36,750 bases of DNA from Mycobacterium sp. GTDB taxonomy: Bacteria; Actinomycetota; Actinomycetes; Mycobacteriales; Mycobacteriaceae. The stretch is from assembly GCA_003165155.1 (NCBI GenBank), contig PLSK01000180.1, positions 21,547-58,296 of the forward strand, in the 5' to 3' direction. This document shows, piece after piece, positions 8,455-15,695 of the stretch; position 1 is the first letter of the stretch; every line of letters begins with the position of its first letter. The notes beneath the pieces are model-generated. The model searched no databases. It was not told the origin of the DNA and saw nothing but the letters and a program-made list of their open reading frames with translations. A program made the position numbers and the translations under genes.

Positions 8455-8676
8455 ATGGCAGACAACACGAAATGGGCGGTCACGGTCCATCGCACCGGCG
8501 ACGGCCCGACGACAACACTTCGCATTGCGGACGACGCTGGGTCCGCACTTCGATCCACCGCGAAGGATCTGGACGTAGAGATCGACGAGGAGGGGTACGT
8601 CACTGGCGATCCCGAAATCAGTCGTCTAACAGTCAACCCTGCGCCAGACACGCCGTTTCACCATGAGGAGCAGTAG
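8455..8676 (+). CDS. Small acidic hypothetical protein
   Basis: A 73-residue protein starting at the ATG at 8455. It is acidic, with an alternating beta-type N-terminus (KWAVTVHRT, TTLRIADDAG) and an acidic turn region (DLDVEIDEEGYVTGD). The composition looks like a real small soluble protein, although the ribosome site (GGTTGGA) is weak. It is the last gene of the left element before the attachment site. No family is recognised and no function can be given. Confidence 0.5.
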   Translation: MADNTKWAVTVHRTGDGPTTTLRIADDAGSALRSTAKDLDVEIDEEGYVTGDPEISRLTVNPAPDTPFHHEEQ

Positions 8677-8744
8677 TTGAACGAAATCAGCGGTACGTGA
8701 GGGGCTCGCTGGCGGCTTCGCGAGAGGGCACCGCCAAACGCGCC

Positions 8745-8767
8745 GGTTTGGGAACACTTTTGGGAAC
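8745..8767 (+). repeat. Tandem 11-bp repeats, candidate integrase arm sites
   Basis: TTTGGGAACAC occurs at 8745-8755 and again at 8757-8767. The pair lies about 120 bp inside the tRNA-derived core at 8886 and has a degenerate counterpart at 11930-11952, at the same distance from the second core. This layout matches arm-type binding sites of tyrosine integrases; binding is inferred. Confidence 0.55.
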
Positions 8768-8885
8768 ACAACGCTGCGAAACTGCCCGAAATGGGTGGGA
8801 ACCAACGGTACTGAGCGGACCTAGGCAACGGATTAACCAGTACTTTTGGAATCTGGCGTGGTGACGAAAACGTCCTGGTGCGTAG

Positions 8886-8928
8886 CTCATAACTCAGAGG
8901 TCGCAGGTTCGAATCCTGTCCCCGCTAC
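8886..8928 (+). other. Attachment-site remnant: 3' part of a tRNA-Met (first copy)
   Basis: These 43 nt match the anticodon-to-acceptor part of a mycobacterial initiator-type tRNA-Met: a CTCATAAC anticodon region, GGTTCGAATCC T-arm, and CCCCGCTAC acceptor strand. The upstream bases do not form the 5' half of a tRNA, so this is a fragment. It is identical to 12068-12110 except for one T/C difference in the anticodon stem. It is read as the right junction of the element that carries the integrase and relaxase. Confidence 0.75.
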
Positions 8929-8946
8929 TAGTGTCCCCGCTACTAG
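8917..8946 (+). repeat. Perfect 15-bp tandem duplication of the tRNA acceptor end
   Basis: TGTCCCCGCTACTAG occurs twice head to tail (8917-8931 and 8932-8946). The sequence is the end of the att core plus TAG, so the second copy looks like a further crossover remnant or slippage product at the junction. Confidence 0.7.
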
Positions 8947-9145
8947 TAGAAACGGCCCCCGGAGATCGCTCCGGTTCGCTGCAACCCTCCGATACCCCGA
9001 GCCCGATGATGGCGACCTTCTATGGGCAGCGGTCCTCACAGGACGGACTCCTCATCACCGACGATGTCTGACTGGGGGGCAAGTGTCGCCGCACCGTGTC
9101 GTATCTGCTCTAGTTTCGCATCCGAATCCGCCTCCGGCTACGTGC

Positions 9146-9721
9146 TCACGCGACTGCTCGTTGGTGCCACTGCGGCTGTTCCGGCTCTGGCAGCCGATAG
9201 ATGCGGTTCAACCGGCCGTCATGCCAGCGCACCCAATTGCGGCCGTTGCCGTCCCGAAAGGTCAATACCAGCTGAGCTGTGGGCATTTCGGGCGCTGGCC
9301 TGCCGGGCCGTACCGCCCTGATACCGGGCTGGGATACCGAGTCGCCTGGTTTGATCGCGAACACATGTCGGATCTCGAGCAAAGTGGATGTCATAAGAAA
9401 GCCAGACAGGCGCCAGAACTTGCGTCTCTTACAAGGACCGTCGAAGGACTGCAGGAGAACATTGTGGATCGGCATCGTCGAGCTATTAATGATGCTCAGG
9501 TTAAGTTTATCCGCGCCATAGGAGTTGTTGTAGTCCATTACGAAATAAACACCGATGGCGGCGGATCGTCTGGCGTCATCACGCGACGTGAGGTACGAGA
9601 GAAGTGCGACACCTCCTCCTAGCAGCGCGATCCATGCGGGAACATTGCCCCAGTCGATTGCAGTCACCGTTGTCACGCGCGGACCACCGGCACCGCCAAG
9701 ACCCGCACCGAACTCACACAC
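9146..9721 (-). CDS. Hypothetical protein with one N-terminal membrane segment
   Basis: Up to 191 residues. A hydrophobic segment (PAWIALLGGGVALLSYL, about residues 28-44) is followed by a charged stretch (TSRDDARRS) and then a beta-rich domain with LNLSIINSSTMPIHNV and LVLTFRDGNGRNWVRW. This suggests a membrane-anchored protein with a soluble C-terminal domain. The most upstream start is at 9721; a GTG at 9676, beginning just before the membrane segment, is perhaps more likely. It lies alone between two attachment remnants and so belongs to the second, decayed mobile segment. The family is not recognised and no function is assigned. Confidence 0.6.
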   Translation of the reverse strand: MCEFGAGLGGAGGPRVTTVTAIDWGNVPAWIALLGGGVALLSYLTSRDDARRSAAIGVYFVMDYNNSYGADKLNLSIINSSTMPIHNVLLQSFDGPCKRRKFWRLSGFLMTSTLLEIRHVFAIKPGDSVSQPGIRAVRPGRPAPEMPTAQLVLTFRDGNGRNWVRWHDGRLNRIYRLPEPEQPQWHQRAVA

Positions 9722-9821
9722 CCATCCACACCGCCCATGATGACAGCCCCAACCCCCAGGAACGCGGGGTTCGGTTCTGTCACCGCAGCAGGGAACGGTT
9801 TGGTCATAGGCAAGACGGCGC

Positions 9822-9885
9822 GAAAACGGCGCCGCCGACCGAGTCGATGATTAGAAAACGGCGCCGCCGACCGAGTCGATGATTA
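9822..9885 (+). repeat. Perfect 32-bp tandem duplication
   Basis: The 32-bp unit starting GAAAACGGCGCCGCCGACC and ending GAGTCGATGATTA is present twice without any mismatch (9822-9853 and 9854-9885). It lies in non-coding DNA just before a transposase remnant. A perfect copy implies a recent duplication. Confidence 0.85.
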
Positions 9886-9933
9886 ACTGTATGCCGCGAA
9901 AAACGGAAAAGCACACCTGATTCCCAAAGCCTC

Positions 9934-10056
9934 GTCTGGGCCGTGCTCGACAGGGCCAGCCGCCGCTGGCGCGGCCATTACCCCGACCGGCACCAGACTG
10001 CTCAACGACCTACGCCGGCAACTACTCGACAACCCAGCAGCCCCGACGGCGCCTGA
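9934..10056 (+). pseudogene. Frameshifted C-terminal remnant of an IS256/Mutator-type transposase
   Basis: One frame reads VWAVLDRASRRWRG (from 9934). The next frame then continues with ITPTGTRLLNDLRRQLLD (from 9977). Together they resemble the C-terminal tail of IS256-group transposases of actinobacteria, with a frameshift near 9975. No upstream part of the transposase is seen, so this is a decayed fragment, distinct from the IS1081-like element downstream. Confidence 0.5.
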
Positions 10057-10149
10057 TCAAGCGCCCTTTCATTGCGCAGTGTCTGACTTTCCGACCGGCT
10101 CAATAAAGGGAGTATTCGCAATGAACGTGGCAGTGGTAAGGGGACACGG

Positions 10150-10380
10150 TTGTCTGCCTCGCGGCCGTCACAGTTGCCAAATGACGACAGCTCTGACGAC
10201 AACGGTGACGGCAGTGGGCCCCTCAACTACGTCCCCTACAGCCCCAAAATGCACGTATCGTGCCTGGTCACGGCTCGTGCCGTTCGGGAGTGGACTCGCG
10301 ACGAGCAAGCCTGGTTAGAAGAGCGGATGCGTATGCGTAGTCAGCTGAAGCGGGAGAACGAGCGGGCCGCGCAGTCTTGA
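10150..10380 (+). CDS. Small hypothetical ORF, doubtful
   Basis: A 76-residue frame starting with TTG at 10150, which follows AAGGGG at good spacing. The N-terminus is low-complexity and acidic; the C-terminus is charged and helical (REWTRDEQAWLEERMRMRS). An overlapping frame from the ATG at 10121, preceded by AAAGGGAG, competes with it. It lies between a transposase remnant and an insertion sequence. It may be a gene fragment of the decayed element. Confidence 0.3.
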   Translation: MSASRPSQLPNDDSSDDNGDGSGPLNYVPYSPKMHVSCLVTARAVREWTRDEQAWLEERMRMRSQLKRENERAAQS

Positions 10381-10487
10381 ACATTTACGCTACTGAGGTG
10401 TTGGCCTGGGTTGCGTCCAGCAGAGTGGTGTACGAGTCGGACCTGATCAGCGGTACCGGCGTGTCGTAGCCGAGTGATTGAAGGTCA

Positions 10488-11803
10488 TCGCGTGATTCTT
10501 CGAGAGACCGTCCAAAGTCACTCGAGCAAAGGAATACACGCGATGACCACTGTCCACGATATCGACTGGCCCGCGGTGTTGGCTGATCGACTCACCACCA
10601 CCCACCCCGACGTGTTGCGTGAGCTGCTTTCGACGTTCATCCACACGTTGATGGGTGCTGAGGCCGACGCGCTGTGCGGCGCCGGATACGGCGAGCGGAG
10701 CACCGAACGGACCAACCAACGCAATGGGTATCGGCACCGCCAATTCGACACCCGCACAGGCAGTCTGGATTTGGCGATCCCCAAGCTGCGGCAGGGTTCT
10801 TACTTTCCGGACTGGTTGTTGGAGCGCCGTAAACGCGCCGAGCGGGCGCTGACCACCGTGGTGGCCATCTGCTACCTGCTGGGCGTGTCGACCCGGCGGA
10901 TGGACAAGCTCGTCGAGACCCTGGGCATCACCAGCCTGTCGAAGTCGCAAGTCAGCATCATGGCCAAGGAGCTCGACACCGCCGTCGAGGCGTTCCGCAC
11001 CCGACCCTTGGACGCCGGCCCCTACACCTTCGTGGCCGCCGACGCGCTGGTGCTCAAGGCCCGCGAGCAGGGCCGGGTGGTCAACGTGCACGCGCTGATC
11101 GCCGTCGGGGTCAACGCCGAGGGCTACCGCGAGATCCTCGGCATCGACGTCAGCACCGCCGAGGACGGGGCGGGCTGGCTGACGTTCTGGCGGTCGCTGA
11201 CCGCCCGCGGCCTGTCCGGGGTCAAACTGGTCACCAGCGACGCCCATGCCGGGTTGGTGGCCGCGATCGGCGCCACCCTGCCCGGGGCGGCCTGGCAGCG
11301 GTGCCGCACCCACTACACGACCAACCTGATGGCGGTGACCCCGAAGTCATCCTGGCCGTGGGTGCGCACCTTGTTGCATTCGGTGTTCGATCAGCCCGAT
11401 GCCGAATCGGTTGCCAGTCAATACGATCGGATCATCGACGCACTCGCCGACAAGCTCCCCAAGGTCGCCGACCACCTAGAGGCGGCCCGCTCGGACCTGC
11501 TCGCGTTCACCGCGTTCCCCAAGCAGATCTGGCGCCAGATCTGGTCCAACAACCCCCAGGAACGACTCAACAAGGAGATCCGGCGGCGCACTGATGTCGT
11601 CGGCATCTTCCCCGACCGCACCGCGCTGATCCGCCTCGTCGGCGCCGTGCTGGCCGAACAACACGACGAATGGGCCGAGTCCCGCCGCTACCTCGGCCTC
11701 GACGTCCTGAGCAAATCCCGAGCAGACCAGAGCTCACCGACCGAACAGGAGGCCACCCCAGCGGCACTGACCGCCTGAACCATCAACTCGAAGAATCACA
11801 CGA
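10488..11803 (+). mobile_element. IS1081-like insertion sequence (IS256 family), apparently intact
   Basis: A 1316-bp unit bounded by imperfect terminal inverted repeats: TCGCGTGATTCTTCGAG at 10488-10504 and its complement TCGTGTGATTCTTCGAG at 11803-11787 (16 of 17 match). It encloses one complete transposase gene. The size and ends agree with IS1081-type elements of mycobacteria. No flanking target duplication was found, which suggests an old insertion or a rearranged flank. Confidence 0.85.
10543..11778 (+). CDS. IS1081-like transposase (IS256/Mutator family)
   Basis: A 411-residue DDE transposase that catalyses movement of the surrounding insertion sequence. The protein follows the IS1081 pattern throughout: LMGAEADALCGAGYGERS, NQRNGYRHR, IPKLRQGSYFPDWLLERRK, SKSQVSIMAKELD. 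The catalytic acids appear to be the Asp in FVAADALV, the Asp in LVTSDAHAG and the Glu in NNPQERLNKEIRRR. The ATG at 10543 is chosen because it follows AAAGGA and matches the IS1081 protein start; the frame is open further upstream but that part overlaps the terminal repeat. No frameshift or stop is seen, so the enzyme is probably functional. Confidence 0.93.
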   Translation: MTTVHDIDWPAVLADRLTTTHPDVLRELLSTFIHTLMGAEADALCGAGYGERSTERTNQRNGYRHRQFDTRTGSLDLAIPKLRQGSYFPDWLLERRKRAERALTTVVAICYLLGVSTRRMDKLVETLGITSLSKSQVSIMAKELDTAVEAFRTRPLDAGPYTFVAADALVLKAREQGRVVNVHALIAVGVNAEGYREILGIDVSTAEDGAGWLTFWRSLTARGLSGVKLVTSDAHAGLVAAIGATLPGAAWQRCRTHYTTNLMAVTPKSSWPWVRTLLHSVFDQPDAESVASQYDRIIDALADKLPKVADHLEAARSDLLAFTAFPKQIWRQIWSNNPQERLNKEIRRRTDVVGIFPDRTALIRLVGAVLAEQHDEWAESRRYLGLDVLSKSRADQSSPTEQEATPAALTA

Positions 11804-11929
11804 CGACGTCGTACACCACGTCCCTGGACTTGACCTTGGCCTGACTGGGCAGGCGAACGGGTTCCGTCGCTTTACGGCTTGTGGTGGTACCAGTTCTGCA
11901 GGCGATTGCGTAGCGCCCGGCGCCCGCTG

Positions 11930-12067
11930 TTTGGGAACGGATTTGGTCACCAAACTCTGCGAAACCCTCCGAAATAGTCGGGATGTGGTGGAATCTGCAG
12001 GACGCCCCACCGCCCTTGACCTGCAGGTTTTAGACCAGTCGACCTCGGAAAAACGCCTGGTAGGTGT
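11930..12067 (+). other. Second integrase-arm-like region, homologous to 8745-8885
   Basis: Starting with TTTGGGAACGG and a degenerate second copy TTTGGTCACCA, this stretch aligns with 8745-8885: CTGCGAAAC, CCGAAAT and a GAAAAACG..CCTGGT block occur in the same order and spacing, ending in the tRNA core. It is read as the inner attachment arm of a related second element. Confidence 0.5.
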
Positions 12068-12110
12068 CTCATAACCCAGAGGTCGCAGGTTCGAATCCTG
12101 TCCCCGCTAC
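12068..12110 (+). other. Attachment-site remnant: 3' part of tRNA-Met (second copy)
   Basis: 43 nt with the anticodon CAT followed by AACCC, an intact T-arm and the acceptor strand CCCCGCTAC, then CA to give the encoded CCA. As at 8886, the sequence upstream does not fold as a tRNA 5' half, so it is not a functional tRNA gene. It marks the right end of the second element. Confidence 0.75.
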
Positions 12111-12134
12111 CAACTATGTCCAGAAACCAGACAC

Positions 12135-12148
12135 TGTCCCCGCTACCA
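12135..12148 (+). other. Third, short tRNA acceptor-end remnant
   Basis: TGTCCCCGCTACCA occurs again 25 bp after the second copy and 26 bp before the terminator at 12175. It includes CCA and may be the original chromosomal end of the tRNA gene, displaced by successive insertions. Confidence 0.55.
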
Positions 12149-12174
12149 TGTGGTGTCGCAAGACATCGGAATAG

Positions 12175-12205
12175 CCCTGAACCTACGTTAGGTTCGGGGT
12201 TTTTT
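12175..12205 (+). terminator. Intrinsic terminator, probably of the original tRNA-Met gene
   Basis: CCCTGAACCTA, loop CGT, TAGGTTCGGGG: an 11-bp stem (one G-T pair) followed by six T. This is a strong plus-strand terminator placed just after the last tRNA remnant, so it fits the native tRNA transcript end and marks the start of chromosomal DNA. The 167 bp that follow, up to the next hairpin, hold nothing recognisable. Confidence 0.85.
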
Positions 12206-12372
12206 CCGTGTCCCCGTTCCCCTATCTCATCGCAGGATGGATGGCGGCGGGATGGTCCAAGCGCCGGCTGTATCTGGTGTCAGTGCTCGGGATGCTGTCA
12301 GTTGTCGGCACCGAAGTTGTCAATCGATTTGTGCACGGCTGGAAGCCAGCGTGATCGCACGCTGCGCGACTG

Positions 12373-12395
12373 GGCACCGTCTGCTCGACGGTGCC
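12373..12395 (-). terminator. Hairpin immediately after the esterase gene
   Basis: GGCACCGTC and GACGGTGCC form a perfect 9-bp stem with a TGCTC loop, 1 nt beyond the esterase stop codon on the minus strand. No T tract follows, which is common for mycobacterial terminators. Confidence 0.6.
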
Positions 12396-12396
12396 A

Positions 12397-13449
12397 CTAG
12401 CTCGCAAGGTGGCGTTGCAGGTGTGCGGCGAGGTCATGGCGCAGTCGACGCATGCTGCGCGCCCATGGCACCAACACGTCGGCAGCGTGGTACATGCCGG
12501 GCACGACGGTCAGATCACATTCGACGTCGGCCCTCTTGAGGCGACCCGCGAACTCGACCGCTTCTGCGCAGAGAACATCGAGTGCCCCGACGGCCAGCCA
12601 GGTTGGCGGGCTGGAGCCCAGGTCGGTGGCGCGAGCCGGCGCGGCGTGGCGCGGCGCCTGCGCGATGTCCGGCTCGGTGCCGAGATAACACGTCCAAGCG
12701 AACCGGTTGGACGTGCCGCTCCATACCGGGGCGCCGTGGCTGATTCCAAGAGCTGTGCGGTCGTCGAGCATCGGGTAGAGCAAGGCTTGGGCGCGCAGCT
12801 TGATGTGCGCGTCGGTGCAGCGTTGCGCGAGGGCGGCGGCGAGCCCGCCGCCGGCGCTAGATCCTGCGACCGCGATGCGATCAGGGTCGACGCCGAGGCG
12901 GTCGGCGTTGGATCGAAGCCACCGCAAGGTGGCCATACAGTCATCGAGCGCAGCGGGAAAAGGGCTCTCGGGGGCGAGGCGGTAGTCCGGCGAGATGACG
13001 ACCGCGTCGAGCGCCCGGGCGAGGAATCCCGTCATCGGGCCCTCGAATTGAGGGGACCCCGTGATGAAGCCGCCGGCGTGTATCCACAGCACCGCCGGCC
13101 GCGGTCCCGTGCGGCCAGACGGCGTGGTGACGCGAACCGGAACATCGGGCGTGGTGGGTGTGGTCCCGGTGTGCTGAGTCCGTACCGACACTCCTGGTCC
13201 TGACCACCTTGGCGTCCGGAACGCTGCGCGCAGGAACGGCAGAGTCATGGGGGTGTAGGGGGCCGATACGAGCGGCAACAAGGGGCTGCGCAAATCGTCG
13301 GCGATCGTATACCGCGGCTGTCGAGCGACCGTGTGGCGCCAGGCGTAGCGCGTTGCGGCTCCGGCCGTGAGCGCACCGGCAACCATCGCGACTTTCTTGG
13401 CATTGCTGCTGCCCAGCTTGGAACCAGAATGAAGTCTGTGCGTAGGCAT
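12397..13449 (-). CDS. HSL-family (family IV) alpha/beta hydrolase, esterase/lipase
   Basis: A 350-residue esterase of the hormone-sensitive-lipase group, which hydrolyses short to medium acyl esters. The oxyanion motif is HAGGF (about 124-128, a variant of HGGG). The nucleophile elbow is GSSAGG (Ser198), the acid lies in GALDVLC (Asp291) and the histidine in GMYHAAD (His321). DYRLAPE before the elbow is typical of the family. The N-terminus has a weakly hydrophobic segment (VAMVAGALTAGAA), possibly a membrane anchor. The ATG at 13449 follows GAAGG and was chosen over an ATG at 13521 because the extra residues are low-complexity. It lies downstream of fadB on the same strand (83 bp), so it could supply fatty acids for beta-oxidation; that link is inference. 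Confidence 0.88.
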   Translation of the reverse strand: MPTHRLHSGSKLGSSNAKKVAMVAGALTAGAATRYAWRHTVARQPRYTIADDLRSPLLPLVSAPYTPMTLPFLRAAFRTPRWSGPGVSVRTQHTGTTPTTPDVPVRVTTPSGRTGPRPAVLWIHAGGFITGSPQFEGPMTGFLARALDAVVISPDYRLAPESPFPAALDDCMATLRWLRSNADRLGVDPDRIAVAGSSAGGGLAAALAQRCTDAHIKLRAQALLYPMLDDRTALGISHGAPVWSGTSNRFAWTCYLGTEPDIAQAPRHAAPARATDLGSSPPTWLAVGALDVLCAEAVEFAGRLKRADVECDLTVVPGMYHAADVLVPWARSMRRLRHDLAAHLQRHLAS

Positions 13450-13532
13450 GCCGCCGCCTTCTTGGAGCTTCCTGGGTGAAACCGTTTGCGGTTGCCCCGG
13501 AACGCTATTGTCCCGGGGCAACCGCAGAGCGG

Positions 13533-15680
13533 TCAGGGACGCAGTGACGCCGGCGGGGTGAACCGGTCACCGTACTTGGCGGCCAGTTCTTCCGCGCGGG
13601 CCACGAAGGCTTCCTTACCGGTGCCCAGCGGCCCGGAGTAGCCGACGATGTACTGCGCCGAGCCCCCAGTCCACGCCGGGAAGCCGATGCCCATGATCGA
13701 GCCGATGTTGGCGTCTGCGGTGGTCGTTAACACGTCCTCGTCGATGCACTTCTGCGTCTCGAGCGCCTCGGCGAACAGCATCCGGTCGATCATGTCCCGC
13801 AACGGAATCTCGGTGGTGCCCGAATTGAAGGTCTCCTTCAGGCCTGGCCACAGTCCGACGCGCTTGCCGTCGGTGTACTCGTAGAAACCCCCGCCCTTCA
13901 GGCGGGATGGACGACCGATCTCGATCATCTTGTCCACGATCAACTCACCCGGATGCAGAACGTAGATCTGTCCCAACTCCTGAGCGCCGGCCTCGTTTTG
14001 CATGGACACCTTCTGGAGCAGTTCGAGGTTGAGTTCGTCGAGCAATTGCAGCGGCGGTGCCGGGTAACCGGCTTGAGTGCCCGCGTGTTCGATGCTGGCC
14101 GGCTCGATACCCTCGCCGAGCATCGCCATGGCTTCGTTGACGAACGTGCCAATGACGCGGCTGGTGAAGAAGCCGCGGCTGTCGTTAACCACGATCGGGG
14201 TCTTGCCGATGGCCAGCGTGTAGTCGAACACCCGCGCCAGCGCCTCGTCAGAAGTCTTTTCGCCCTTGATGATTTCGACCAGCGGCATCTTGTCGACCGG
14301 AGAGAAGAAGTGGATCCCGACGAAGTCCTCTTGGCGCTTCACGCCGGTCGCCAGACCGGTGATCGGCAGCGTGGAGGTGTTCGATCCCAACAGCGCGTTG
14401 GGCTCGACGATGTCCTCGATCTCGCCGAACACCTGGTGCTTGAGGTCAGGGTTCTCGAACACCGCCTCGATGACGAAGTCGACACCGGCGAAATCGGCGG
14501 GGTCGGCGCTAGGGGTGATGCGCGCCAGCAGCGCGTCGCTGTTCTCCTGGGTGGTCGTGCCCCGCTGCAGCGCCTTGGCCTCGAGCTTGTCCGAGTAGCC
14601 CTTGCCCTTCTCGGCGGCCTCGACGGTGACGTCCTTGAGTACCACGTCAAACCCGGCCTTGGCCGAGACGTAGGCGATGCCCGCACCCATCATTCCGGCG
14701 CCCAGCACGCCGATCTTGGTGATCGGGGTCTTGCCGATCCCCTCCGGGCGCGAACCGCCGGCATTTATCGACTGCAGGTCGAAGAAGAACGCCTGGATCA
14801 TGTTCTTCGAGGTTTGGCCCGCGGCGAGCTGAGTCAGGTAGCGGCTCTCGATGCGGCTGGCGGTGTCGAAGTCGACCTGCGCACCCTCCACCACGGCATC
14901 GAGAATCGCGCGGGGGGCAGGCATCGGCGCACCCTTGAGCTGCTTCTTGAGCAGCGCCGGGAACGACGGCAGGACCGCGGCCAGCGCAGGCGAGGATGGG
15001 GTGCCGCCGGGCATCTTGTAGCCCTTGGCATCCCACGGCTGGACGTGCGAGTCGGGGTTGGCCTTGATCCACGCCTTGGCGGCGGGCACCAACTCCTCGA
15101 CCGAACTGACCAGCTCGTCGACCAGGCCGACCTCCTTGGCCTTGGCCGGCTTGAACCGGGTGCCCTGCGACAGGATCTCCATGAACGCTTTTTGGATGCC
15201 GAACATCCGCACGCTACGGACGACACCGCCGCCGCCGGGAAGTAGGCCCAGGGTGACCTCGGGCAGGCCGATCACCACCCCTTTGGCATCGGCGGCGATG
15301 CGGTGGTTGCACGCGAGCGCGATCTCCAGGCCGCCGCCGAGCGCGGCGCCGTTGATGGCGGCCACGACGGGCTTCTCCAGCTTCTCCAGCGCGCGCAGGT
15401 CGCCTTTGATTGCCTCAGCCGTTGAGAAGAATTCCGCTGCGTCGTCGAGGGTGACGCGGGAGATCGCCTTGAGGTCGCCGCCGGCGAAGAAGGTCTTCTT
15501 CGCGCTGGTGATGACCACACCGGTGATCGAATCTCTTTCCACGATAAGCCGTTCCACGGCGTTGTGCATGGATTCGGTGTAGTGCTCGTTCATCACGTTG
15601 GCCGAGCCGGTCGGGTCATCCAGCGTCAGCGTGACGATGCCGTCGGCGTCTTTATCCCAGTGAATCGTGTTCTCTGCCAT
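13533..15680 (-). CDS. fadB: Trifunctional-type beta-oxidation enzyme: enoyl-CoA hydratase / 3-hydroxyacyl-CoA dehydrogenase
   Basis: A 715-residue FadB, close to the usual length in mycobacteria. The N-terminal crotonase domain (about 10-200) hydrates 2-enoyl-CoA; GGGLE (Glu119) and LPEVTLGLLPG (Glu141) match the two catalytic glutamates, with FFAGGDL as the oxyanion region. The dehydrogenase part begins with the NAD-binding GVLGAGMMGAG (about 324-334), and contains HFFSPVDKMPLVEI with its catalytic His, plus the C-terminal HCDH domains. It forms the cytosolic alpha subunit of the beta-oxidation complex with FadA, whose gene ends 15 bp upstream. The ATG at 15680 fits the family start. Assignment is firm; chain-length preference cannot be read. 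Confidence 0.96.
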   Translation of the reverse strand: MAENTIHWDKDADGIVTLTLDDPTGSANVMNEHYTESMHNAVERLIVERDSITGVVITSAKKTFFAGGDLKAISRVTLDDAAEFFSTAEAIKGDLRALEKLEKPVVAAINGAALGGGLEIALACNHRIAADAKGVVIGLPEVTLGLLPGGGGVVRSVRMFGIQKAFMEILSQGTRFKPAKAKEVGLVDELVSSVEELVPAAKAWIKANPDSHVQPWDAKGYKMPGGTPSSPALAAVLPSFPALLKKQLKGAPMPAPRAILDAVVEGAQVDFDTASRIESRYLTQLAAGQTSKNMIQAFFFDLQSINAGGSRPEGIGKTPITKIGVLGAGMMGAGIAYVSAKAGFDVVLKDVTVEAAEKGKGYSDKLEAKALQRGTTTQENSDALLARITPSADPADFAGVDFVIEAVFENPDLKHQVFGEIEDIVEPNALLGSNTSTLPITGLATGVKRQEDFVGIHFFSPVDKMPLVEIIKGEKTSDEALARVFDYTLAIGKTPIVVNDSRGFFTSRVIGTFVNEAMAMLGEGIEPASIEHAGTQAGYPAPPLQLLDELNLELLQKVSMQNEAGAQELGQIYVLHPGELIVDKMIEIGRPSRLKGGGFYEYTDGKRVGLWPGLKETFNSGTTEIPLRDMIDRMLFAEALETQKCIDEDVLTTTADANIGSIMGIGFPAWTGGSAQYIVGYSGPLGTGKEAFVARAEELAAKYGDRFTPPASLRP

Positions 15681-15695
15681 TATTTTCCCCTAGCC

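Noticed and set aside
8172-8651. Minus-strand open frame of about 160 codons upstream of the cargo operon
   Set aside because: It overlaps the better-supported plus-strand small gene at 8455, has no ribosome site, and no family is recognised.
8886-8928. Functional tRNA-Met gene
   Set aside because: Only the anticodon-to-acceptor part is present; upstream bases do not form D-arm or acceptor 5' strand. The same holds for 12068-12110.
1150-8928. Complete conjugative element with type IV secretion genes
   Set aside because: Only integrase, excisionase and relaxase are visible; no VirB4, coupling protein or FtsK/TraB-type gene lies in the window. Genes to the left of the window cannot be judged.
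9822-9885. CRISPR array
   Set aside because: The two 32-bp units are directly adjacent with no spacer, and no cas gene is in the window.
10447-11313. Minus-strand open frame of 288 codons within the insertion sequence
   Set aside because: It is antisense to the IS1081-like transposase, which has clear family motifs; the minus-strand sequence is low complexity.
10478-11813. Target-site duplication flanking the IS1081-like element
   Set aside because: The bases next to 10488 and 11803 do not match over 8-10 bp.
13953-15245. Long plus-strand open frame of about 430 codons opposite fadB
   Set aside because: It is antisense to an unmistakable FadB gene, has low-complexity Arg/Gly/Leu-rich sequence and no recognisable domain; it is a codon-bias shadow.
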